A stretch of DNA of 5,344 bases, taken from contig JAICSB010000259.1 in the NCBI GenBank assembly GCA_025937115.1, positions 1 through 5,344 on the forward strand, written 5' to 3'. Position 1 is the first letter of the stretch. Each line of letters begins with the position of its first letter. This document shows, piece by piece, positions 1 through 5,093 of this stretch. The translations under genes and the position numbers were made by a program. The notes below the pieces were generated by a model. It saw nothing but the letters and a program-made list of their open reading frames with translations. It was not told the origin of the DNA and did no database searches. The DNA is from Pseudonocardiaceae bacterium (GTDB taxonomy: Bacteria; Actinomycetota; Actinomycetes; Mycobacteriales; Pseudonocardiaceae).

Positions 1-946
1 CGTTGTTGGTGCGGCGGGTGCGTGGGTGGTCGCGGCGGCCCAGGCGGTAACCAGCGACGACCTCACCACGCAGCAGCTCATCGACGCTCATGTTCAGGTT
101 GCCCGTCAGCTCGAGCAGTGTCTCCAGCGAAAGTCCGCGCTTGCCGCGTTCGGCCTGTGAGATCGCGCTCGGCGACACCCCGGCTAACCGGGCGAGGTCT
201 GATTGGCTGAGCTGCCGCTGGGTCCGCGCGGCGCGCAGCGCCACGCCGATGCGGGCGGCGACCGGCGCGGGGGTCAGCGCGGGCAGGCCGTCGACGTCGC
301 GGTAGCGAAAGACGCTGCCCACGATGCCGGGCGGGCGACCCTCGGCCTTGGCGACCCGCAGCCGCGAGTCACCGACCACGAGGACGCATTGGGTGACTTC
401 CTCGATGGTGCGCCGCAAGCCGGGATAAAGCGCACCGGCGGGCACGGACCAATAGGCGATCGCACCGAGCTCGAGGAGCTGCGGGCAGCAGTGCGCGAAA
501 AAGCGCGCGGCGACGTCGGCGCCCCAGCGCTCGATCATCGTCTCCATGGCCTCGAACAGGACCAGGTTCCGCTCCCCGCGTCGGCAGCGCTCGACGATCG
601 CGCGGAGCAGCGGCGCGGGCTGGGACAGCTCGCTGCCGCGGCGGGCGTCGATGAGATCGAAGCCGCGGAGCTGCGTTGGCTCACCGGAAAGGGCGACGTA
701 GAGGACCTGGTCGTAGTGCCCCTCGACCGCGGCGACGGCACGGTAGAACGGCTCGGCCGCCGGCGGACCGGCGACCTCGAAGACGACGTTGTCGCCCCAG
801 AACAACCCGCCCAGCGTGTGATCGAGCTCGGCGATCCCGGTGCTTGCCACGTCGTGAAGCAGCCATGGCGTAGCTGCGGGCAGGTCCGGCACGTCATGAA
901 GCATAGCTTCCGGAAAACACCCATTCTGTTTCTCACGCTCTACCAT
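1..946 (-). CDS. XRE-family regulator with degenerate KaiC-like N-terminal domain (partial, C-terminus off window)
   Basis: The minus-strand frame is open from ATG 946 to the window edge (315 codons visible). Residues about 36-60 read TGIAELDHTLGGLFWGDN...AGPP, matching the start of KaiC/RAD55-type RecA domains. The Walker A motif is lost: GPPAAEPF stands where GPPGTGKT is expected, so ATP hydrolysis is unlikely. Residues about 233-292 are a clear XRE helix-turn-helix, with LSQSDLARLAGVSPSAISQAERG as its core. The tail GYRLGRRDHPRTRR resembles the linker before a cupin domain in HTH-cupin regulators, so a cupin probably follows. ATG 946 has no good ribosome binding site; ATG 904 (codon 15) is the alternative, and an in-frame TAG lies upstream near 1003. 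Codon 254 (185-187) is a rare TTA. I infer a DNA-binding regulator; its targets are unknown. Confidence 0.85.
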   Translation of the reverse strand, partial: MVEREKQNGCFPEAMLHDVPDLPAATPWLLHDVASTGIAELDHTLGGLFWGDNVVFEVAGPPAAEPFYRAVAAVEGHYDQVLYVALSGEPTQLRGFDLIDARRGSELSQPAPLLRAIVERCRRGERNLVLFEAMETMIERWGADVAARFFAHCCPQLLELGAIAYWSVPAGALYPGLRRTIEEVTQCVLVVGDSRLRVAKAEGRPPGIVGSVFRYRDVDGLPALTPAPVAARIGVALRAARTQRQLSQSDLARLAGVSPSAISQAERGKRGLSLETLLELTGNLNMSVDELLRGEVVAGYRLGRRDHPRTRRTNN

Positions 947-973
947 GGTGATTGTTCCCAAGTACCAGGCCAG

Positions 974-1040
974 CGTCGTGAACTCGACAGCACGGACGTT
1001 CTATGCGCCCGGAAACGTCCGTGCTGTCGAGCTCACGACG
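974..1040. repeat. 27-bp near-perfect inverted repeat with 13-nt loop
   Basis: The left arm at 974-1000 and the right arm at 1014-1040 are reverse complements at 26 of 27 positions; the one mismatch is a982 against c1032. The 13-nt loop is 1001-1013. There is no T-tract on either side. It lies 28 nt upstream of the minus-strand regulator start and 149 nt upstream of the DUF3040 start, in a divergent rather than a convergent region, so position argues against a simple terminator. It could be a copy of a dispersed palindromic element, an insulator that blocks transcription in both directions, or a large operator. Confidence 0.9.
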
Positions 1041-1100
1041 TACCCTGCCCCGCGCAGCTTGCGGGCCACCCGACCTCATCGGCAAGACGAACGCATTCCG

Positions 1101-1131
1101 GTATTTTATATCGCGTTACGATAGAAATCGT
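1101..1131 (+). promoter_or_regulatory. AT-rich promoter/operator candidate upstream of the DUF3040 gene
   Basis: This is the only AT-rich patch in the 947-1189 intergenic region. It contains overlapping inverted repeats: TATCG-CGTTA-CGATA (1109-1123) and ACGAT-AGAA-ATCGT (1118-1131). TACGAT (1117-1122) fits an actinobacterial TAnnnT -10 element. No convincing -35 is seen. The heptamer TACGATA (1117-1123) recurs on the minus strand at 2206-2212 in the regulator/SIS divergent promoter, suggesting a shared operator. Confidence 0.4.
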
Positions 1132-1189
1132 TCGGATGGGTGCAGTGACGAGACCGTGCCGACCGGACAGGCACCCCAGGAGGCGTGTC

Positions 1190-1447
1190 GTGCTCAGTGA
1201 CCACGAACGCGAGGCGCTGCACGAGATCCAGCACCAGTTACCGGTCGAGGACCCGGGCTTTGCGCAGTCCTTCGACACCGAGGCGCGGTCCTTCAACATC
1301 GCGCCGCAACAGCCACGCCACGGCTCGCCTGACCTGACCCGGCGGATCTACACAATCTTGCTGGTACTGAGCTTGACGTACGGGGTGATCCTGCTGCTGG
1401 CGGGATCACCGATCAGCGCCCGTATCCAGTGCGCTGGCCGCGGCTGA
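1190..1447 (+). CDS. DUF3040 family small membrane protein
   Basis: An 85-residue protein starting at GTG 1190, set by AGGAGG at 1178-1183 with 6-nt spacing. The N-terminus (LSDHEREALHEIQHQL, then VEDPGFAQSF) matches the DUF3040 signature, an amphipathic segment ending in an EDPxFA motif. One hydrophobic segment at about residues 53-72 should cross the membrane. Many DUF3040 members have two such segments and are longer, so this one is short, with a polar tail that includes Cys81. Function in the family is unknown. Codon 17 (1238-1240) is a rare TTA. The stop at 1445-1447 is one base from the stop of the convergent regulator, leaving no room for a terminator. The same frame stays open upstream to 203, but that part is antisense to the XRE gene. 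Confidence 0.85.
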   Translation: MLSDHEREALHEIQHQLPVEDPGFAQSFDTEARSFNIAPQQPRHGSPDLTRRIYTILLVLSLTYGVILLLAGSPISARIQCAGRG

Positions 1448-1448
1448 T

Positions 1449-2174
1449 TCATGTCGGGGCTGGCGCTGATTCGGCGAGGGAGTCGCTGGCCGTGGCGAGG
1501 TGCGCGACGCACAGGTGCGGGTTGACGAATGGCTCGAGTCTGGTGGCCTCGATGGGGGCGTCGAGGTTGGCGAGGGTTTGCCTGAGTAAGCCCAGGTGTA
1601 CCGCGCAGACCACGTCGGGGTGCTTACTGGCGACGGCGTGGAAGGGGCAGGCGTGCAGCAGGATCCGGCGGTGTGATCCGTTCCGGTCCAGTTCCGGTTG
1701 AAAACCGAGTTCGGCGAACGTGGCGATGACTCGGCGGACTGCCTCGTCGGCGGAGACTCCGGCGAACGGCGGGGAAGACCGCGGGTGACGGTGGGCGAAC
1801 GCGCGACCAGCCTCCTCGGCCAGCTCGCTAGGGATAGTGCTGCTGGAGGCCAGGTAGCTGGCGAGGATATCGGCGAGCAACTGAAAGCCCTCTGGATGGC
1901 TGCCGGAGCCGTCTGTGGTCGCGGTGTAGATGAGCCGGGGCCGCCCCGAGGCACGGGGGGAGTCGGTGCGACAACACGCGAGTCCAGCATCGACGAGCAC
2001 CCTGAGATGGAAGCGCACCGTGTTGGGGTGCAGCGCGGTGCGCCCGGCGATCTGTGCCACGTCCAGCGAGGTGCCGTTGGCACGTAGCAAATCGAGGATC
2101 CGGACCCGGCTCGCGCTGGCCAGGGCACCGTGAGTCCTGCTGCGCTCACCGGCTGGGTCGGAGGTCGGCGGCAT
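1449..2174 (-). CDS. COG2345-type winged-helix transcriptional regulator with C-terminal Cys/His motif
   Basis: A 241-residue protein. Residues about 14-86 form an ArsR/MarR-like winged helix: the SRVRILDLLRANG segment, a helix-turn-helix at DVAQIAGRTALHPNTVRFHLRVL, then a wing near SGRPRLIY. The C-terminal half carries ACPFH (C176), VVCAVH (C190) and LCVAH (C222), the spaced-cysteine layout of COG2345 regulators. Some relatives, such as SufR, bind an Fe-S cluster there. Only three cysteines plus several histidines are present, so metal or cluster binding is an inference. The gene diverges from the SIS operon across a 60-bp promoter region and is the obvious candidate to control it and itself. 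No clear ribosome binding site precedes ATG 2174, so the transcript may have a very short leader. Codon 196 (1587-1589) is a TTA. Confidence 0.88.
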   Translation of the reverse strand: MPPTSDPAGERSRTHGALASASRVRILDLLRANGTSLDVAQIAGRTALHPNTVRFHLRVLVDAGLACCRTDSPRASGRPRLIYTATTDGSGSHPEGFQLLADILASYLASSSTIPSELAEEAGRAFAHRHPRSSPPFAGVSADEAVRRVIATFAELGFQPELDRNGSHRRILLHACPFHAVASKHPDVVCAVHLGLLRQTLANLDAPIEATRLEPFVNPHLCVAHLATASDSLAESAPAPT

Positions 2175-2234
2175 GCCGACAAGGTACTACGATTACAACT
2201 AGGATTATCGTATAAACCCAGGAGGCGGACAGTA
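2175..2234. promoter_or_regulatory. Divergent promoter/operator between the regulator and the SIS operon
   Basis: This 60-bp AT-rich gap serves both genes. An inverted repeat TACGAT (2188-2193) / ATCGTA (2207-2212) with a 13-nt spacer is centred at 2200; GATTA is also directly repeated at 2191 and 2203. On the plus strand, TAGGAT (2200-2205) is a plausible -10, with CCGACA (2176-2181) as a weak -35 at 18-nt spacing; the repeat would overlap this -10. AGGAGG (2220-2225) is the ribosome binding site for GTG 2235 with 9-nt spacing. A site here could repress both directions. The match to a specific regulator is inferred. Confidence 0.55.
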
Positions 2235-2852
2235 GTGGTCGCTGAGTTGACGGGTGCCCAGGTGGATCGAGCTTTCGAGCGACGCACGGAGCCAACCAGG
2301 GCGCTGGGCCGGGACGCGGAGGCGGTGGGCCGAGCCTGTTACGACATGGCCTTGCGGTTCCACCGCGGTGGCAGGTTGCTGTGTTTCGGCAATGGTTCGG
2401 CGGCCGCCGACGCCGCGCACATCGTGGTGGAGTTCGTGCACCCGGTCATCATGGGAAAACGGGCGCTACCGGCCGTGTCGCTGGCCAATGACGCCGCGAC
2501 GCTGAGCGGGATTACCCGCTTGGGTGGCTTTGAGGACAGCTTCGCGGCGCAGCTGCGGCTACACGCAGCGGCGGACGACATCGCACTGGGCATCTCGGCG
2601 GACGGCGACTGCCCCAACGTCGCCCGCGCGCTGCGCACCGCTCAGGACGCGGGCCTGCTGACGGTGGCGCTGGTCGGCGGCGACGGCGGCCAGATCGCCC
2701 GGATCGAGGGGCTGGACCACGTACTCGTCGCACGCTCCGACGACCCACGAGTGGTCAAGGAAATCCACGTCACCACCTATCACGTGCTGTGGGAACTGGT
2801 ACACGTCTTCTTCGAACAGCCCGGCGTGCTCGCGCCCAGTGTCCTGGGGTGA
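2235..2852 (+). CDS. GmhA-like SIS-domain protein, first of a pair (phosphate loop altered)
   Basis: A 205-residue SIS-domain protein related to GmhA, which isomerises sedoheptulose 7-phosphate. GTG 2235 is chosen because AGGAGG lies 9 nt upstream; the frame stays open further up, but that part is antisense to the regulator. CFGNGSAAADAAHIVVEF (residues 50-67) corresponds to the GNGGSAADAQHxAAEL motif, and E66 aligns with E. coli Glu65. KEIHV places H178 at the catalytic His180 position. However, the usual STSGNS phosphate loop reads SADGDC (121-126), and the first-loop serine (Ser55 in E. coli) is Ala56. I infer that a sugar phosphate is bound poorly, or that the protein works with its neighbour. 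It shares TYHVLWEL at residues 181-188 with the next SIS protein, showing that the two are paralogues. Length is normal for the family. Confidence 0.9.
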   Translation: MVAELTGAQVDRAFERRTEPTRALGRDAEAVGRACYDMALRFHRGGRLLCFGNGSAAADAAHIVVEFVHPVIMGKRALPAVSLANDAATLSGITRLGGFEDSFAAQLRLHAAADDIALGISADGDCPNVARALRTAQDAGLLTVALVGGDGGQIARIEGLDHVLVARSDDPRVVKEIHVTTYHVLWELVHVFFEQPGVLAPSVLG

Positions 2853-2893
2853 ACGCATTGACCTGCATCATCTGCCCGGAGGTGTCGTCATGA
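2849..2893 (+). CDS. 14-codon coupled mini-ORF with a CxxC motif (possible HypC remnant)
   Basis: The frame GTG 2849 to TGA 2891 encodes MNALTCIICPEVSS. Its start overlaps the stop of the upstream SIS gene (GTGA, 2849-2852) and its stop overlaps the start of the downstream one (ATGA, 2890-2893), so a reinitiating ribosome could translate all three in turn. No ribosome binding site of its own is seen. CIIC recalls the N-terminal CxxC of actinobacterial HypC-like hydrogenase maturation chaperones, but 14 residues is far below the roughly 80-100 of that family. It may be a remnant, a coupling leader, or chance. Confidence 0.35.
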   Translation: MNALTCIICPEVSS

Positions 2894-3537
2894 GCGACCT
2901 GGAGTCGCTGTACCCGTTCCTTTACGCGGGTAAATCGAACGTGGACGCGGTGCTCGCGGAGGTGTGCCGGTCGACCACCGACAAAACCGAGGAGATCACC
3001 CGGCTGCGCGCCGACGTACTGAAACTCTATCGTGATCAACTCATTGACTGTGCCAGCGCGATGGCCCGGTCCTTCGCCGCTGGCGGCCGCCTGTTCACCT
3101 TCGGCAACGGTGGTAGCAGCACCGACGCCCAGGCCATCGCGGAGCTCTTTCAGAACCCCGGTCCAGCCGGCCATCCGTTGCCCGCGGCGGCGCTGGCCAC
3201 CGACGTCGCTGTGCTCAGCGCGCTGGCCAACGATGTCTCCTTCGACGTGGTCTTCGCCCGACCCCTGGCCGCCAACGGCCGCGCCGGGGACATCGCGCTG
3301 GGCTTGTCCACCAGCGGCGGGTCAACCAACGTGCTCCGCGGCTTCCAGGAGGCCAACCGCCGCGGCATGCTCACCATCGGTCTGGCCGGCTACGACGGCG
3401 GCAACATGGCCGAGGCGGACACCATCGAGCACCTGTTCGTCATGCCGTCGTCCTCGGTGCACCGCATCCAGGAGGCCCAAACCACCACCTACCACGTGCT
3501 CTGGGAACTCACTCAACTCGCGCTGAACCCGGCGTGA
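2890..3537 (+). CDS. GmhA-like SIS-domain protein, second of a pair (catalytic His replaced by Gln)
   Basis: A 215-residue SIS-domain protein of the sedoheptulose-7-phosphate isomerase group. ATG 2890 is chosen because GGAGG at 2878-2882 lies 7 nt upstream. FGNGGSSTDAQAIAEL (71-86) keeps the first-loop serine, and STSGGSTN (140-147) keeps the phosphate-binding loop. The region between the serine and the glutamate is one residue shorter than in canonical GmhA, and the usual DAQH histidine is missing (DAQA). RIQEAQ (192-197) has Q197 where E. coli GmhA has catalytic His180 (RIQEIH). An N-terminal extension of about 30 residues (SDLESLYPFLYAGKSNVDAV) precedes the usual helix. I infer that isomerase activity alone is doubtful. 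It probably forms a hetero-oligomer with the preceding protein, with which it shares TYHVLWEL (200-207). Confidence 0.9.
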   Translation: MSDLESLYPFLYAGKSNVDAVLAEVCRSTTDKTEEITRLRADVLKLYRDQLIDCASAMARSFAAGGRLFTFGNGGSSTDAQAIAELFQNPGPAGHPLPAAALATDVAVLSALANDVSFDVVFARPLAANGRAGDIALGLSTSGGSTNVLRGFQEANRRGMLTIGLAGYDGGNMAEADTIEHLFVMPSSSVHRIQEAQTTTYHVLWELTQLALNPA

Positions 3538-3542
3538 GAAAC

Positions 3543-3555
3543 CCGCCTTCGGCGG
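3543..3555 (+). terminator. Small GC hairpin after the SIS operon, weak terminator candidate
   Basis: CCGCC-TTC-GGCGG forms a 5-bp stem 5 nt after the stop of the second SIS gene. No T-tract follows on the plus strand (AGGCGGCCTTCTAAAA), so intrinsic termination would be weak. Position after the last SIS gene is the main support. Confidence 0.3.
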
Positions 3556-3561
3556 AGGCGG

Positions 3562-3643
3562 CCTTCTAAAAACAATCACTCTTGACGAAACGCGTCAGGG
3601 GGAGCAAGCTTCTAATAAGAGTATTTGTCTTTTTAGAAGGAGG
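3562..3643 (+). promoter_or_regulatory. AT-rich leader with RBS-pairing repeats (candidate RNA switch or operator)
   Basis: CTTCTAA occurs at 3563-3569 and 3609-3615, and inverted as TTAGAAG at 3633-3639. CCTTCTAAAAA (3562-3572) is the perfect reverse complement of TTTTTAGAAGG (3630-3640). The nearer copy gives a local hairpin: 3609-3620 pairs with 3628-3639 (CTTCTAA, one T-T mismatch, then AAGA/TCTT) around a 7-nt loop. Both pairings cover AGAAGG of the strong ribosome binding site AGAAGGAGG (3635-3643). Two alternative pairings with the same site are typical of translational switches. A DNA operator with three half-sites is equally possible. A separate inverted repeat, TGACG-AAACG-CGTCA, lies at 3583-3597. 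Confidence 0.5.
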
Positions 3644-3648
3644 TCCCC

Positions 3649-3678
3649 ATGACCAGCGCTGATCCGTCGACGACGTGA
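3649..3678 (+). CDS. Nine-residue leader peptide ORF (MTSADPSTT)
   Basis: ATG 3649 follows the best ribosome binding site in the window (AGAAGGAGG, 3635-3643, 5-nt spacing) yet reaches TGA after nine codons. The stop overlaps GTG 3675 (GTGA), an in-frame earlier start for the acyltransferase. It could be a translated leader that couples to the acyltransferase, or the 5' end of a longer reading frame broken by a small indel or sequencing error. The acyltransferase frame upstream of ATG 3741 has coding-like third positions from 3663, which supports the second option. Confidence 0.4.
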   Translation: MTSADPSTT

Positions 3679-3726
3679 TCGCGCTCGACCTGACGACCCT
3701 TCCCGGAGTCGCCCCGCGAGGTCGCA

Positions 3727-3733
3727 AGAGGAG
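3727..3733 (+). promoter_or_regulatory. Ribosome binding site deciding ATG 3741
   Basis: AGAGGAG lies 7 nt before ATG 3741 and is the reason for choosing that start of the acyltransferase over GTG 3675, which has no such site and would depend on coupling to the leader ORF. Confidence 0.6.
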
Positions 3734-3740
3734 CAACATC

Positions 3741-5093
3741 ATGACAAGCCGCCCAGCCACGGCGCCACTCAAAAGCACGGCGGTCCACTGGGAACGACCG
3801 GTGCGGCGATCCTTCTGCGCCCTCGACGAGGCCAGCTATCACCTCGACTCAGCCACCGCACCGTGGAGCGTCCACCTGGAAATCCGGGTCACCGGCAGCG
3901 TCGTCGAAGACCGACTGCGCCACGCCGTGGGGGTGGCACTCGCCAGGCATCCCCGAGCTCGCGCGCGGCTCAGCACTGACCGCCGGGGTCGAGGTGCGTG
4001 GGAGATCACCCCCAGACCTGACGTTGATCCACTCGACGTTGTGGTGTGCTCTGACGACGACGCTCTGCGAAACGCCCGAGCCCGCCTGCAGAGCCTGGCG
4101 GTGCCGCTGGTGACGTCGCCGCCGCTGCGCATCCGCCTCGCCCGTCATCACAATGGCGACGTGGTCATGCTCAACGTCCACCACGCCGCCGGTGACGGCA
4201 TCGCCGCGCTGTGCCTGCTCCGATCCATCGCTCGGGCCTACGCCGGCAGACCCGACCTCGTGCCCCAAACGCCACCCGAGGAGGTACGGATCCCTTCGCT
4301 GAGCGGCCGGTGGGGCCGGCTGCGGGCACTGGTGGGGGAGTTGCGCCAAGCCGCTCCGCGGTCAGCGCACCTGGTCCCGATCGGCGGCGAGGACCGCCCG
4401 GGCTACCGGCTCCATCACCTCGTCCTGGACACCGCGCAGACCGCGGCGCTGGCCGCCAAGGGCAAAGCCGGGACCACCGTCAACGACCTGCTGCTGGCCG
4501 GGCTGCATCTGGCTGTGGATAGCTGGAACTGCGGGCACGGCGGCGCTGCCGGCCGGCTCAGCGTGCTGATGCCGGTCAACCTGCGGCCTAAGGCATCGTG
4601 GCACGAGGTGTTCGGCAACTTCAGCTTCATGGTGCCCGTCGTGACCCGTCCCGCAGACCGCGCCGAGCCCACCGCCACAGTCGAGGCGATCCGCCGCCGC
4701 ACCCAGCGCATCAAGCGGCAGCGCACTCCGGCCGCCTCGGTCAGGTTCCTCGACGTGCTGCAGCACCTGCCGCTGCCAGCCAAACAGGGCATCGCCCGCC
4801 TCGCCGCTTCCGAGCGGGTGATCCCGACGGCCATCCTGTCCAACCTCGGCCGCCTCGAGGAAGACCTCGACTTCGGACCCGAACTCTGCGCCAGCGAGGT
4901 CTGGTTCTCCCCGCCGGTCAGGATGCCGATGGGCCTGGCCGTCGGGGCGCTCACCGCCGCAGGCCGGCTCCATCTGGTGTTGCGTTACCGGCACCCGCTG
5001 TTCGGCCCGGCTGAAATCGCCGGCTTCGCCGACAGCTACCGCGCTGCGCTTGGTCACCTAGCCGCTGGCACTCACGTCGGATCGTCCAGATGA
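3741..5093 (+). CDS. CoA-dependent acyltransferase / condensation-fold protein (PapA, WES/DGAT-like superfamily)
   Basis: A 450-residue protein in the chloramphenicol acetyltransferase/condensation superfamily. HHAAGDG (147-153) is the catalytic HHxxxDG motif, with H148 the expected general base, preceded by a hydrophobic strand (DVVMLNV). MPVNLRP (277-283), FGNFSF (291-296) and SNLGR (367-371) match conserved positions of the second half, as in PapA-type and alcohol acyltransferases. Length is usual for a stand-alone two-half enzyme. No signal peptide or membrane segment is visible, so it is probably cytosolic. I infer transfer of an acyl group from CoA or a carrier protein to an alcohol or amine; donor and acceptor cannot be told. 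GTG 3675 would add 22 residues rich in Arg and Lys. The stop overlaps the next start (ATGA), so the two genes are likely co-translated. Expression is probably controlled by the repeat-rich leader upstream. Confidence 0.85.
   Translation: MTSRPATAPLKSTAVHWERPVRRSFCALDEASYHLDSATAPWSVHLEIRVTGSVVEDRLRHAVGVALARHPRARARLSTDRRGRGAWEITPRPDVDPLDVVVCSDDDALRNARARLQSLAVPLVTSPPLRIRLARHHNGDVVMLNVHHAAGDGIAALCLLRSIARAYAGRPDLVPQTPPEEVRIPSLSGRWGRLRALVGELRQAAPRSAHLVPIGGEDRPGYRLHHLVLDTAQTAALAAKGKAGTTVNDLLLAGLHLAVDSWNCGHGGAAGRLSVLMPVNLRPKASWHEVFGNFSFMVPVVTRPADRAEPTATVEAIRRRTQRIKRQRTPAASVRFLDVLQHLPLPAKQGIARLAASERVIPTAILSNLGRLEEDLDFGPELCASEVWFSPPVRMPMGLAVGALTAAGRLHLVLRYRHPLFGPAEIAGFADSYRAALGHLAAGTHVGSSR

Noticed and set aside
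1049..1065. CCCGC/GCGGG hairpin with a 7-nt loop
   Set aside because: A 5-bp GC stem without a T-tract is expected by chance in DNA of this composition.
203..1447. Plus-strand open frame of 414 codons
   Set aside because: Its first 740 bases are antisense to the XRE regulator, which has recognisable domains; only the last 85 codons from GTG 1190, with their own ribosome binding site, are a real gene.
2130..2234. Earlier start for the first SIS gene
   Set aside because: The added residues are antisense to the regulator's N-terminus and cover the divergent promoter; AGGAGG places the start at GTG 2235.
1406..2287. Minus-strand open frame of 293 codons
   Set aside because: It overlaps the COG2345 regulator in another frame, has a low-complexity Ser/Pro/Arg/Thr composition and crosses the promoter region.
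2839..2889. Earlier ATG for the second SIS gene
   Set aside because: It would overlap the upstream gene by 14 bases without a ribosome binding site; GGAGG at 2878-2882 fits ATG 2890.
3582..3618. Sigma-70-like promoter TTGACG ... TAATAA
   Set aside because: The spacer is 25 nt, too long for a standard promoter, and TTGACG is part of the TGACG/CGTCA inverted repeat.
3566..3778. Minus-strand open frame of 70 codons across the leader region
   Set aside because: It covers the leader repeats and the start of the acyltransferase gene, and the protein shows no recognisable domain.
4362..5057. Minus-strand open frame of 231 codons opposite the acyltransferase
   Set aside because: It is the antisense shadow of a GC-rich gene with clear catalytic motifs and has no recognisable domain.
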